Assembly: GCF_001477625.1 (NCBI RefSeq)
Contig: NZ_CP013692.1
Span: forward strand, 3,906,001-3,970,000
Source of the DNA: Paucibacter sp. KCTC 42545
GTDB taxonomy: Bacteria; Pseudomonadota; Gammaproteobacteria; Burkholderiales; Burkholderiaceae_C
Length of the DNA: 64,000 bases
Reading direction: 5' to 3'
Made by a program: the position numbers and the translations under genes. Below the pieces are notes generated by a model. It saw only the letters and a program-made list of their open reading frames with translations, did no database searches and was not told where the DNA came from. Positions 38,256 to 47,540 of the stretch are shown here, one piece after another. Each line of letters starts with the position of its first letter. The first letter of the stretch is position 1.

Positions 38256-38633
38256 TTACAGGCCCAGCAAGGGCTCGCGGGTGTAAGACAAGCCCATCAT
38301 GTAGGCCAGCATCAGCAGCGCGCCCAGATAGGCCAGGCTGCGGAACTCGCCCCGGCCCATGGCCAGGTAGGCGCAGACGGTGTAGCCCACCAGCGACAGC
38401 AGCTTGAGCGCTAGCCAGGCATCCCGGAACGGCGAGAAATACAGCAAGGCCCAGAGGCTCAGGCCCGAGACGGTCATCAAGGTATCGGCACCGAAGACCA
38501 AGACGCTCCATCGGCTATCCAGCGGCCACTCGGCACCGAACTGCACGGCCAGGCCGCGCACCATGAACAGCGTCATGCTGAACCAAGCCAGTGCAGCGTG
38601 GGTGTCACGCATGCCCATATAGAACCAATCCAT
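38256..38633 (-). CDS. SirB2-family small membrane protein
   Basis: A 125-residue protein with four predicted membrane helices. The pattern HAALAWFSMTLFMVRGLAV, then ADTLMTVSGLSLWALLYFSP, DAWLALKLLSLVGYTVCAYL, and a last helix before GLSYTREPLLGL follows the SirB2 (invasion gene expression up-regulator) family, including the early histidine after the first residues and the lysine before helix 3. Function in these bacteria is unknown. Confidence 0.78.
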   Translation of the reverse strand: MDWFYMGMRDTHAALAWFSMTLFMVRGLAVQFGAEWPLDSRWSVLVFGADTLMTVSGLSLWALLYFSPFRDAWLALKLLSLVGYTVCAYLAMGRGEFRSLAYLGALLMLAYMMGLSYTREPLLGL

Positions 38634-38709
38634 TCGCTTGCTCTCCCTTTCCCGCCAGCTTGGCCATGGCGGCGGGCGCTGTCAAGCGCGGCCGCCGCGC
38701 TGATCTCAA

Positions 38710-39075
38710 TCAGTCCAGCGTGATGGCGCCAAACACAAACCAGGCCCGCGGAATTCGACCCGCTTGCACCTGATAACAGGCCACCAACTCCATGCTGCCC
38801 GGGCCCTCGGGGAAGGTGCGGCGGATGCGTTCATGGTCGATGACGATCTCGCCCGCGCAGATGCGGTTCAGCAGCGTGGCGTGCAGCAGCGGGTCAGCAA
38901 AACGCAGCGCAAAGCGCTCACGCAGCTGAGCCGAGCCTTGGGCCAGCAGTGCGCCGCTGACTTGGTCGAAATGCTGCGCGTCGTCGGCATAGATGCTCAG
39001 CAGGCGCTCGATGTCCTTGGCGTTGTAGGCGTCCAGCTGTGCTTGAACAATGGCTTCGGGGGTCAATGCATTCAT
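38710..39075 (-). CDS. SnoaL/NTF2-like protein overlapping a molybdenum hydroxylase gene
   Basis: A 121-residue NTF2-like fold protein: TPEAIVQAQLDAYNAKDIER is the first helix, LLSIYADDAQ the next segment and AGRIPRAWFVFGAITLD the closing strands. Such proteins include small hydrolases, isomerases and polyketide cyclases as well as non-enzymatic binders. Its ATG overlaps the stop codon of the large molybdenum hydroxylase subunit by four bases, so it is the third gene of that operon and probably acts on the same substrate pathway or on enzyme maturation. Confidence 0.82.
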   Translation of the reverse strand: MNALTPEAIVQAQLDAYNAKDIERLLSIYADDAQHFDQVSGALLAQGSAQLRERFALRFADPLLHATLLNRICAGEIVIDHERIRRTFPEGPGSMELVACYQVQAGRIPRAWFVFGAITLD

Positions 39076-41354
39076 TTTTCTAACAAGGTCAAAGGCAGGC
39101 GCCGCAAGCGCTGACCGGTCAATGCAAACAAGGCATTCGCCAGCGCCGGCGCCACCGGCGGCAAGCCGGGTTCGCCCACGCCGGTGGGCGGCAGGGTGCT
39201 GGGCATCAGATGGGTGTCGATCTGCGGCGTTTGCGCCAGGCTCAGCAGCGGGTAGTCGGTGAAGCTGGTCTGCTGCACCACGCCGTCCTGAATATCGATG
39301 CGGCCATACAGCGCCGCCGTCAGGCCGAAAATCACCGCGCTCTCGATCTGCCTTGTCACGATCGCAGGGTTGACCACCACCCCGCAGTCCATCGCGCACA
39401 CCACCCGGTGAACGCGCGGCTTGCCGCCTTGCAGCGAAACCTCCACGACCTGGGCCACGATGCTGCCAAAACTCTTGTGCAAGGCCAGGCCACGCGCCCG
39501 CCCTGCGGGCAAGGCCTGACCCCAGCCGGCCAACTCCGCCGCCTTGCTGAGCACGGCGGCGTGGCGCGGCAGATCGCCCAGCAGGCTCAGCCGGTAAGCC
39601 AGCGGGTCAGCCCCGGCGGCGTGGGCCAGCTCATCCACAAAGCTCTCAGTGAAGAAGGCGTTATGCGAATGCCCCACCGCCCGCCACATGCCGATGGGCA
39701 CGCCGCTGTGGGTGGCGAGATGGGCGATGCGCTGGTGCGGCACGGCGTAGGGCTGATCGAACAAGCCTTCGCTGGCGGTTTTGTCGGGCGGGTCGATGGG
39801 GCCGCTCAGCGCGGGCAAGACACGCTCCATCCAGCGCGGCGTGATCGCGTCGCCGGCGCTGCCCAGGCCCAAAGCCAGCGGCTTGCCGTCCTCCGCCAGG
39901 GCTGCCTGCATGAAAGCGGCCGCGGCGGGGCGGTAGAAGTCATGCCGCATGTCCTCCTCACGCGACCACAACAGCTGCACCGGCAGGCCGCCCATGTCCA
40001 TGGCCACGCGCACGGCCTGGCCCACATGGTCCACATCCAGCCGGCGCCCGAAGCCGCCGCCCAGGTATTGCACATGCACGGTGACGGCCTCCTCCGGCAC
40101 ACCGGCCACCCGCGCCGCCAAGGCTCGGGCAAGACCTGGCACCTGGGTGCCGACCCAGATTTCGACCTTGCCGTCCCGCACCTGCGCGGTGCAGTTCATC
40201 GGCTCCATGGTGGCGTGGGCCAGATAGGGCGCTTCGTACAGGGCTTCAATCTTCTTTGGCGCGGCGGCCAGGGCCTGTGCGGCGTCGCCCTGCGCGCTAA
40301 ACACAAAGCCTTGGCTGAAGGCATTGCGGGCTTCGGCTGCCAGCGAGGCCGCAATGGCAGCGGAGTTCAAGGCACCGGCCGGGCGCTGCTGCCAGTTCAT
40401 CTCAACGGCTTGCAAGGCGCGCAAAGCCTGCCAACTGTTGTGCGCCACCACAGCCACCCCCGCCTGCCCACCGGCGATAGGCCCCAGCTGCACCACGCGC
40501 AGCACGCCGGGCTGCTGCAGCAAAGCATTGACGGGAATGGCGCCGGGCGCGCCGCCCAGCATGGGCGCATGCATCACGGCGGCAAAAACCTGGCCGGGCT
40601 GGCGCACATCGATGCCGAATTGCGCGCTGCCATTGACCTTGGCCGGCAGGTCCAGGCGCGGCGCGGCCTGGCCGATCATGCGCCACTGCGCCGGCTCGCT
40701 GAGCTTGACCTCGCCGGGCGGCGTGGCCGCGGCCTCCTTGGCCAGTTCGGCAAAGCCGGCTTGCGGCCCCGAGGGGTGACTGATCAGGCCATCTTTCAGC
40801 TGCAATTCGGCCAAAGGCAGCTTCCAGCGCAACGAGGCCGCGCCCAGCAATTGCTGGCGCGCCGTGGCCGCAGCCCAGCGCAAGGGCTCCCAGGCATCGG
40901 CCACGCTGGAGCTGCCGCCCGTCGCGTTGATGCCCAGCTCGCGCGCCAGCTTGGCCATGCTCCACTGCGCCAGGCGCACCGGCCGGCTCTGCTGGCCCGG
41001 CTCGGTGCTGCGGGCACTCAGGGGCAGGCTGTCGACCAACATGCTCACATTCCCGTACAGCGACTCATGGCCGGCCGCAATCAAACTCACCCGTGCCAAG
41101 GGTAGGCTCAGCTCCTGAGCTACCAGCTGCGCCAGGGCAGTGTGCACGCCCTGGCCCATTTCGCTGCGGTGCATGGCCAGCAAGACATCGCCATTGGCGG
41201 CGATCTTGATCCAGCCATTCAAACCGATGCCGCCCGCCACGCCGGCCAGCGTGTTGGCATTGCCCAGGCGGCTGCGCGGTGGCATGGCGCCCCAGCCCAC
41301 CAGCAAGGCTGCCGCGCCGCTGAGGCCGCTGATCAAAAGGGTGCGGCGCTTCAC
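39072..41354 (-). CDS. Molybdopterin-binding large subunit, isoquinoline 1-oxidoreductase (IorB) type
   Basis: A 760-residue xanthine-dehydrogenase-family large subunit. The N-terminus [20 protein letters not shown] carries a short twin-arginine-like signal, as in periplasmic IorB-type aldehyde or heterocycle oxidoreductases. The cofactor domain segments include [59 protein letters not shown] and the catalytic-glutamate region near the end, [20 protein letters not shown]. It hydroxylates an aldehyde or N-heterocycle with water, using MoCo and two iron-sulfur clusters of the partner. The GTG start at 41354 overlaps the small-subunit stop, with GGAGG upstream. Confidence 0.92.
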   Translation of the reverse strand: MKRRTLLISGLSGAAALLVGWGAMPPRSRLGNANTLAGVAGGIGLNGWIKIAANGDVLLAMHRSEMGQGVHTALAQLVAQELSLPLARVSLIAAGHESLYGNVSMLVDSLPLSARSTEPGQQSRPVRLAQWSMAKLARELGINATGGSSSVADAWEPLRWAAATARQQLLGAASLRWKLPLAELQLKDGLISHPSGPQAGFAELAKEAAATPPGEVKLSEPAQWRMIGQAAPRLDLPAKVNGSAQFGIDVRQPGQVFAAVMHAPMLGGAPGAIPVNALLQQPGVLRVVQLGPIAGGQAGVAVVAHNSWQALRALQAVEMNWQQRPAGALNSAAIAASLAAEARNAFSQGFVFSAQGDAAQALAAAPKKIEALYEAPYLAHATMEPMNCTAQVRDGKVEIWVGTQVPGLARALAARVAGVPEEAVTVHVQYLGGGFGRRLDVDHVGQAVRVAMDMGGLPVQLLWSREEDMRHDFYRPAAAAFMQAALAEDGKPLALGLGSAGDAITPRWMERVLPALSGPIDPPDKTASEGLFDQPYAVPHQRIAHLATHSGVPIGMWRAVGHSHNAFFTESFVDELAHAAGADPLAYRLSLLGDLPRHAAVLSKAAELAGWGQALPAGRARGLALHKSFGSIVAQVVEVSLQGGKPRVHRVVCAMDCGVVVNPAIVTRQIESAVIFGLTAALYGRIDIQDGVVQQTSFTDYPLLSLAQTPQIDTHLMPSTLPPTGVGEPGLPPVAPALANALFALTGQRLRRLPLTLLEK

Positions 41355-41824
41355 TTCTTGCCTCCGGCCAGTTTTTCGGCAGCTTGGTGAATGGCGGCGC
41401 GCACACGGGGATAAGTGCCGCAGCGACAGAGATTGCTGATGGCGGCATCGATATCCGCATCGCTGGGCCGGCGATTCTTGGCCAGCAAGGCGGCGGCGGC
41501 CATCAACATGCCGCTCTGGCAATAGCCGCATTGCGGCACTTGCTCGGCCAACCAGGCCAGTTGCAAGGCATGGGGCTGGGCCTCGCTGCCCAGGGCTTCG
41601 ATGGTGGTGATGGCTTTGCCTTGCACCGAGGCCAGCGGCGTCACGCAAGATCGCGTGGCCACGCCATCCACATGCACGGTGCAGGCGCCGCAAGCCGCGA
41701 TACCGCAGCCGAACTTGGTGCCGGTGAGGTTGAGCCCATCGCGCAAGGCCCAGAGCAGCGGCATGGCCGGATCACGGGCGTGCTCGGGCAAGGTATGCGG
41801 CTGACCATTGACGTTCAAGTCCAT
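41351..41824 (-). CDS. (2Fe-2S)-binding small subunit, isoquinoline 1-oxidoreductase (IorA) type
   Basis: A 157-residue iron-sulfur protein with all eight cluster cysteines: a plant-type cluster in [18 protein letters not shown] with CVTPL, and the second cluster in QCGYCQSGM and [10 protein letters not shown]. It passes electrons from the molybdenum subunit to an outside acceptor, often a cytochrome, since the FAD subunit typical of xanthine dehydrogenase is absent. GGAGGAG is nine bases before the ATG. First gene of a three-gene overlapping operon (IorA, IorB, SnoaL-like). Confidence 0.95.
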   Translation of the reverse strand: MDLNVNGQPHTLPEHARDPAMPLLWALRDGLNLTGTKFGCGIAACGACTVHVDGVATRSCVTPLASVQGKAITTIEALGSEAQPHALQLAWLAEQVPQCGYCQSGMLMAAAALLAKNRRPSDADIDAAISNLCRCGTYPRVRAAIHQAAEKLAGGKK

Positions 41825-41901
41825 GCGTTTTTCTCCTCCAGGGCTGTGCAGCATAGCGGAGCGACAATTCGGCTCCTGACTCCCCCAGAAAAGCCTTCAC
41901 C

Positions 41902-42654
41902 ATGAGTATTGATCCCCCCGCCAACGCCACGCCAACCCCGCCGGCCATCGTCCATCTGCCGGCCAGCGGCGCCGTTGATCTGTGCTTTGTGCTGTTGCAC
42001 GGCGTGGGTGGCGATGCGGCCAGCATGGCGCCGCTGCGCGAGGCCTTGCGGGAGCAGTATCCGCAGGCCGCGCTGGTGTCGCTGAACGGCCCCGAGGCCT
42101 TGGCCGATGGCGGCCAGGCCTGGTTCGATGTGCAAGGGCTGGATGCCGACACGCTGCTGCAGCGCCTGGACGCCGCCCTGCCGGCGCTGGTGCAACGCAT
42201 CCAGGCCTGGGGCCAGCATTTCGAACTGAGCTGGGAGCGGGTGGCCCTGGCCGGTTTCTCGCAGGGCGCCACCATGGCGCTGGAAGCGGTGCAGGCGCAA
42301 GACCAACTGGCCGGCCGGGTTCTGGCCTTCTCGGGCGGCCATGCCCGCGCGCCGCAGCATGCGCCCCAGGAAGTCAGCCTGCATTTGCTGCACGGCCTGG
42401 CGGATGAATTGGTGCCTTATCAGCCGGTGGTGGCCATGGCCCGCAGCCTGGTGGCCCTGGGCGCGGACGTGACGGCCGATGTGCTGCCCGAGGTCGGCCA
42501 TGCCCTGCACCCCAAGCTGGTCGAACGCGGCATGGAACAGCTACGCACTTTTGTGCCGGCCCGCGTATGGCGCAGCGCCATGGAGGCAGCGCAGGCGCAG
42601 AAGGACCAAGAAGAGGAACAGGCGCAGGCCGACGGCGCCAAGCCGCAAGCCTGA
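41902..42654 (+). CDS. ypfH: Esterase, YpfH type
   Basis: A 250-residue alpha/beta hydrolase of the phospholipase/carboxylesterase group. The oxyanion loop is LLHGVGGDAASM, the nucleophile is S120 in ALAGFSQGATMAL, the aspartate lies in LHGLADELVPY and the histidine in EVGHALHPKL. NGPEALADGGQAWFDVQG matches the YpfH/carboxylesterase family. It hydrolyses short-chain esters in vitro by family knowledge; the natural substrate is unknown. The C-terminal 30 residues are a charged Q/E-rich tail. Divergent from the molybdenum hydroxylase. Confidence 0.87.
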   Translation: MSIDPPANATPTPPAIVHLPASGAVDLCFVLLHGVGGDAASMAPLREALREQYPQAALVSLNGPEALADGGQAWFDVQGLDADTLLQRLDAALPALVQRIQAWGQHFELSWERVALAGFSQGATMALEAVQAQDQLAGRVLAFSGGHARAPQHAPQEVSLHLLHGLADELVPYQPVVAMARSLVALGADVTADVLPEVGHALHPKLVERGMEQLRTFVPARVWRSAMEAAQAQKDQEEEQAQADGAKPQA

Positions 42655-42885
42655 TTTCAGACCACTTGGCGGCACCCCCTCATTTAAGGGGTACGGTCGC
42701 CTGCAAAATTTGCGCCTTCCATGAAATACCGCACGCTTGAGCCGCGAGGCCGCAGGCACGGCTAGCAAGCGCCAACATCCGCCACGCCAGAATTCCCGGC
42801 CCGCCAAAATCCAGCCCGCTTCCGGCCTGGTGCGCAGCAGGCCGCTCACCCGCTTCCCCGGGTGAGATTCCTTGGAACAGGCGTA
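42655..42885. other. Intergenic region before the IMPa-like gene
   Basis: 231 bases, no gene. A short stem CCCCT/AGGGG lies near 42676-42691. Nothing else is recognised. Confidence 0.4.
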
Positions 42886-45654
42886 ATGTTGAAGATCAAA
42901 AAGACGACGGGAGGCCTCGCGGCCCTGGCTGCAGCGCTGCTGCTCGCGGCCTGCGGTGGCAGCGGCGGTGGCAGCACCACGGACAGCGGTTCCGGCAGCG
43001 GCACACCAACAAGCCCAACTCCCCCCGCACCAACAAGCGCCGAGGCCCGAGTGGCCCAAGCCCTCAAGGATGGCAGCGCGGCCGGGCTACAAAGCGAGCA
43101 CCGCGCCACCCTGCTGGCGCAGGCCAGCGCCATCAGCCAACGCCTGACCGCGCGCCCAGCCGAAGTGCTAGGCAGCCTGTACAGCGCCGGCGGCAAGGCC
43201 CTGGATCTCACGCTCAACCACAGCAGCGACAGCATCACCATCAGCCCCATCAGCCGGGTCGAGGCCATGCCCTACATCGTCTCGGACAACGGCAGCGGCA
43301 TGGCTGCGCTGGTCGAGGTCGGCCCAGGTCGCGCCATGGCTTATGGCGCCGATGTGCTGGCCTGGATGGCGGGCACCACGCGTGAACAGCAACACCTGCC
43401 CTTGTTCACCCGCGCCTTCACCTGGACCCTCACCGGCGCGGCCGAGGGCAGCCTGCCCGCCACCCTGAAGTACGCGGTGGCCGGCTACAACAGCAGCACG
43501 GTCAAGTCCTTCATCACCCGCCTGGGGAAGACCGCGCAAGACACGGCCTGCGCTATTGCCACCGACAACAGCTGCTGGCAAGCCGCCGACCTGCTGGTTT
43601 TCGGCGCCGGCGTGGCCGATGACGGGCGCTTGCAAGCCCGCGTGGCCAGCTATCTGGCCGCCGGCAAGCCGGTGATTTATATGCACCCGAACTGGATCAA
43701 TTCAGACCCCGGCCGCGCGGTGCTGGCAGCGATGAAGATGGAGATGGGTGGCTACCCCGGCAACTACTTTGCACCCGGCGCCGGGGTGGCGGTGGGCGCG
43801 GGCCGAACAGCGGCGCAGAGCTTGGCCAATGCCAGCTCCCTGCAGGCCCTGAGCGACACCCTGGCCATGCTGGGCAATGACGGGCTGCAACTAGACTTCA
43901 GCGCCAACACCGCCCCCACCGATGCCATCACCCGGGTGCATAACGAGTTAGCCAGCTACCAGTCGCGCGGCGTCAATGTGTTCCAGACCCCAGGCTTGGA
44001 GCTGTATGGCTTGCTGACCCTCTACGCCGACCTGCTGCGCCCCAGCATCACTTACGGCAGCATCGACAAAGCGGCCGCACCGGCCACCTTCTTGCGCACC
44101 TACGCCTCGGACTCCTGGGTGGTCTACAACCGCAGCACTACCACCACCGCCACCGCCGGCCAGGGCGACTACATGCCCGCCGCCGCCCAAGCCCTGCCCG
44201 TAGCCAGCGACTGGGAAGACATCGAGGTGACGATTGCACAAGGCAGCGGCAACACCCTGATTGGCCGCGGCGCCGTCCCCGCCAAAGGCCTGCAGGTGCA
44301 GGTGATGGATGCCGCCGGCGCCAAGCTGGGCCTGCAAACCAGCTATCTGCGTGCCTGGGGCAATCCGCTCAGCGACAAGAACTACCCGCGCCCGCGCCGG
44401 CCGCATTCCTTCAACCTGCCCTTGCCGGCAGTCGGCAGCAGCCTGGACTTCGTCAGCCCCTTCGGCGGCCCCTTGATGCTGAGCTATAGCGGCGCCACGC
44501 CGGGCAGCGTGGTCAAGCTGCGCATCAAGGGCAGCGCCAAATACGCGCACTTCGACTTCAGCCGCGGCAGCATGAGCGATGCCGACATTGCCGACGCCGT
44601 GGCCGCCCTCAAGCGCGCTGACTTTGGCTGGCAGACCAATAAGTTTGTCGGTGGCGAGATCCAGCAGACCATCAAGTACGCGCAATCGGTGATCGGCAAC
44701 AAAGATCCCAAGGCCTATGTGGTCGATCAGCTCAAGGGCGTTCTGTTCGATAGCAATCACATCGCCAACGGCTACAGCAATATGCCCATGGCCAGCGGCG
44801 TGCAAGCCCTGTGCAGCCAATTCGGCTGGACCTGCGACGGCGCCCAGCACCGCGCCCCGGGCGTGCAGCATTTCGTCGGCTGGATTGCCACCTGCGGCTA
44901 TCTCTGCTCCGGCAACCCGTCAGACGGCTTTGCTGGCGTCGACGTCGGCTGGGGCTGGGCCCATGAACTGGGCCACAACACGGTGCAGCGGGTGATGCAC
45001 ATCACCCCCGACGGCAGCAATGGCTGCGTGGTCGAGTGTGACAACAACATCCTGGCCAGCGCCACCATGCTGCGCGGCACCCGCGTGCTGGGTACCGACC
45101 TGGGCGGCCACACCCTGGACTACCCCGGCCTGTACGCCGCCATCCTGGCCAACCGCGCCACCGGCGGCAGCGATGCCCAGCGCGAAGCCGAGATGATGGT
45201 GCGCCTGTGGAGCAAGAGCTCCCAAGACCTGATGCGCGGCGTGCATTTCCAGCTCGCCTTCCTCTACACCCAGTACCGCAGTGGCCTGGCGCAGCCCGAC
45301 ACCGACCGCACCCTGGAGTTCCTGACCCTGCTGACCAAGGGCGACCGCCTGGTGGACAAGGCCTGGGATCCGGCCAACAAAGGCCGCTACGCCATGGGCC
45401 GCTATGCCGACAACAAGATCAGCAACCACGAGCTGCTCTATGTGCTGAGCTCCAAGATCATCGGCCGCGACCTGCGCAAGTTCTTTGCCATGTACGGCAT
45501 GCCGCTCAGCGCCACCGCCCTGGGCTCGGTGGCCGACCTGGGCCTGCCGGTGGCGCCGCTGCAGTACTACGCCATCCCTGCGGGCAAGTACAACCAGCCC
45601 AGCACCGGCAAGTGGATGGACATCGACGCCAGCTCGCCGGCTTATCCCTTCTGA
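42886..45654 (+). CDS. IMPa-type metalloprotease lipoprotein (peptidase family M88)
   Basis: A 922-residue secreted metalloprotease. The signal peptide ends in a lipobox LLAAC followed by a Gly/Ser/Thr/Pro-rich linker to about residue 55, so it is probably a lipoprotein on the outer membrane. The zinc motif is GWGWAHELGHNTVQRV, with H693 and H697 as ligands and E694 as catalyst; further acidic residues follow in CVVECDNN. Length, motif and the many small beta domains ahead of it match Pseudomonas aeruginosa IMPa, an O-glycopeptidase that cuts mucin-like proteins before Ser/Thr-linked sugars. It is convergent with an M14 carboxypeptidase. The substrate in this organism is unknown. Confidence 0.88.
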   Translation: MLKIKKTTGGLAALAAALLLAACGGSGGGSTTDSGSGSGTPTSPTPPAPTSAEARVAQALKDGSAAGLQSEHRATLLAQASAISQRLTARPAEVLGSLYSAGGKALDLTLNHSSDSITISPISRVEAMPYIVSDNGSGMAALVEVGPGRAMAYGADVLAWMAGTTREQQHLPLFTRAFTWTLTGAAEGSLPATLKYAVAGYNSSTVKSFITRLGKTAQDTACAIATDNSCWQAADLLVFGAGVADDGRLQARVASYLAAGKPVIYMHPNWINSDPGRAVLAAMKMEMGGYPGNYFAPGAGVAVGAGRTAAQSLANASSLQALSDTLAMLGNDGLQLDFSANTAPTDAITRVHNELASYQSRGVNVFQTPGLELYGLLTLYADLLRPSITYGSIDKAAAPATFLRTYASDSWVVYNRSTTTTATAGQGDYMPAAAQALPVASDWEDIEVTIAQGSGNTLIGRGAVPAKGLQVQVMDAAGAKLGLQTSYLRAWGNPLSDKNYPRPRRPHSFNLPLPAVGSSLDFVSPFGGPLMLSYSGATPGSVVKLRIKGSAKYAHFDFSRGSMSDADIADAVAALKRADFGWQTNKFVGGEIQQTIKYAQSVIGNKDPKAYVVDQLKGVLFDSNHIANGYSNMPMASGVQALCSQFGWTCDGAQHRAPGVQHFVGWIATCGYLCSGNPSDGFAGVDVGWGWAHELGHNTVQRVMHITPDGSNGCVVECDNNILASATMLRGTRVLGTDLGGHTLDYPGLYAAILANRATGGSDAQREAEMMVRLWSKSSQDLMRGVHFQLAFLYTQYRSGLAQPDTDRTLEFLTLLTKGDRLVDKAWDPANKGRYAMGRYADNKISNHELLYVLSSKIIGRDLRKFFAMYGMPLSATALGSVADLGLPVAPLQYYAIPAGKYNQPSTGKWMDIDASSPAYPF

Positions 45655-45756
45655 TGGGCTGAGGGCCGGCCACTGCGTGGGGGGCTCAGCCCCGCCGCTG
45701 GTATCGCGGCGAGGCCTTCGCCAGCCACAAACGCCTTCCGGCGTTTGTGTGCGGAC
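45655..45756. terminator. Hairpin cluster between two convergent genes
   Basis: Three stems follow each other: GGGGCT/AGCCCC near 45682-45694, CGCCGC/GCGGCG near 45694-45713, and the strongest, CACAAACGCC ttcc GGCGTTTGTG at 45726-45749. None has a run of T, so factor-independent termination is uncertain, but their place between convergent stops at 45654 and 45757 favours a two-way transcription end. Confidence 0.55.
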
Positions 45757-47460
45757 TCAGTCCAAGACCACCTCGGTGCGGACGGTGCCGGCGCGGTCGG
45801 CGCAGGCCGTCAGCGCTAGGCGCGTGCCCTGCGGGGCGCGCACCACCCACTCACCCACGGCGCGGTCGGCCGTGACCTCACGGCTGGGCAGAAAGGCTTG
45901 TTGGCTGGACTTGGGCGCGTGGCCCTCCAGCTGCGGGCCTTCCATGCGCTCTTTGCCGCTGACCAGGCTGACCTCGGGTTGATTGACCGGCAGATGGATT
46001 TCAAACATCACGCCGCGCACCACTTTGCGCTCCAGCGCTCGCTTGGTCACATAGGCCGGCAGATAGCCGCTATTGGCCACGGCCAGGCGGATGCGCCAGG
46101 TGTCGGGGCCCAACGCGCGGACTTCGGTACGCAAAATTTCCAGCTTGGGTAGCGAGAGCGCAATCTGATCCATCCAGGCCGGGAAGCGCGCCGCCTCGCG
46201 TTCGCGCAGCGCCGGCGGCGGATTGCGCCAGAAGTTCATCTTGTCCCAACCGCCAATCTCGACGTCACCTAGCTGCGGGTGATGGAACTCCCGCCAGTCC
46301 ACATGGGCCTGGCCGCCGCATTGCTCATCACTCCACTTCAGCAGCTTGAGGTCATCTTCGACCGGATGCTCGCGGTACCAATCGATCCACTTATAGCCCT
46401 CAATGCCGGCTTCCTTATTGGGTGACCACAGCTCCACCACCCAGAACAGCGCGCCCAGCTGCTCGTAAACCCAGTCCTGCGTGCCGGTGATGATTTCCTT
46501 GGGGTGGTATTTGAAGTCGTGCCAGATGCTGATGGCGGGGTAGCCGCTGAGCTTTTCGCCCAGCGCCGAGAAGCGCTTATAGCTCCACAAGTCTTCGGGG
46601 ATCATGTCCTCATCGCTGCAGCCGCCCATGGGCCGCAGGATCACGCCGCTGTGGGTGTGATAACTGATGGCCGCGCCAATATTGGGGTGGGCAATGATGA
46701 AGTCCACCATCGCCCGCACCTCGGGCTCGCTGGTGGGGTAAGGGCCGGCGCCGACCTGTTTGTACTCCTGCCGCCATTCGCTGGGGAAGTTGCGGTTCAG
46801 GTCCAGGCCCTCGCGATCCTTGTTGACCGTGACGGTCAGGCCGTCGTGGTTCTTGATGAAGCCCTCGGGGATCAGGCGGTAGTACTCGCCGCCGAATTCG
46901 CCCGGCTCGCGCGCCACCATCAGGCGCGGCTCCTCCGCATGCTTTTTGTAGCCGCCATGCGGGTCGCGAATGCGCATGGTGAGGATGCGGCCATCGCCGT
47001 CCACATCCTCGGCGCTCAAGCCGTCGACCGGCGCTTCGTCAAAGGGGTAAGGCCGGGTGGAAGAGCGGATATGGCGCGGGCGATCCGCCAGCGCCAGCTC
47101 GGCGCCATCGGGGTTGAGGCGCGGCACCATATAGACGGCTCGCGTATCCAGCAGCTGCGTCACTTCGGGGTTGACGCCGTAGCCGGTGACCAGATGGTTA
47201 AGGTAGTAGAGACAGGTGGTGGACGCGGTCAGCTCGGCAGCGTGGATATTGCCGTCGAGCCAGAAGGCGGGCTTATCCACATCAGCCCCGGTGGCGGTAT
47301 TGGTGAGCACCAGCACCCAAATGTCGCGGCCCTCAAAACTCTTGCCGATGGAGCGCACCGAAACCAGATTGGGCCGAGCCTCGGCGAAGGCGAAAAGCAG
47401 CTCGGTCAGCGGCTCGTAACGGTAGAACTCATCGAAGCGGGGAGTTGGCAAGGCGGCCAT
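45757..47460 (-). CDS. M14-family zinc carboxypeptidase
   Basis: A 567-residue protein. The catalytic domain covers about residues 10-340: zinc ligands H73 and E76 in DGNIHAAELTAS, the third histidine in ISYHTHSGVILRP, the arginine/asparagine pair in DLNRNFPSEW, and the catalytic glutamate in FWVVELWSPN. The C-terminal region (about 420-567) is a beta-sandwich-like domain. There is no signal peptide, so it would act in the cytoplasm, unlike most secreted M14 enzymes. It likely trims peptides from the C-terminus; exact specificity unknown. Confidence 0.9.
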   Translation of the reverse strand: MAALPTPRFDEFYRYEPLTELLFAFAEARPNLVSVRSIGKSFEGRDIWVLVLTNTATGADVDKPAFWLDGNIHAAELTASTTCLYYLNHLVTGYGVNPEVTQLLDTRAVYMVPRLNPDGAELALADRPRHIRSSTRPYPFDEAPVDGLSAEDVDGDGRILTMRIRDPHGGYKKHAEEPRLMVAREPGEFGGEYYRLIPEGFIKNHDGLTVTVNKDREGLDLNRNFPSEWRQEYKQVGAGPYPTSEPEVRAMVDFIIAHPNIGAAISYHTHSGVILRPMGGCSDEDMIPEDLWSYKRFSALGEKLSGYPAISIWHDFKYHPKEIITGTQDWVYEQLGALFWVVELWSPNKEAGIEGYKWIDWYREHPVEDDLKLLKWSDEQCGGQAHVDWREFHHPQLGDVEIGGWDKMNFWRNPPPALREREAARFPAWMDQIALSLPKLEILRTEVRALGPDTWRIRLAVANSGYLPAYVTKRALERKVVRGVMFEIHLPVNQPEVSLVSGKERMEGPQLEGHAPKSSQQAFLPSREVTADRAVGEWVVRAPQGTRLALTACADRAGTVRTEVVLD

Positions 47461-47540
47461 GGAAGCTCACTGAAAGCGGTGTCGCGGCCCATTGTGCACA
47501 AAGCGCGTGACCCCGCCAGAGCGAATGCCCCAGAGCGCCC

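Noticed and set aside
39210..41105. A 631-codon plus-strand frame opposite the molybdenum hydroxylase large subunit
   Set aside because: His/Gln/Gly-rich antisense frame; the minus-strand gene is conserved and translationally coupled at both ends.
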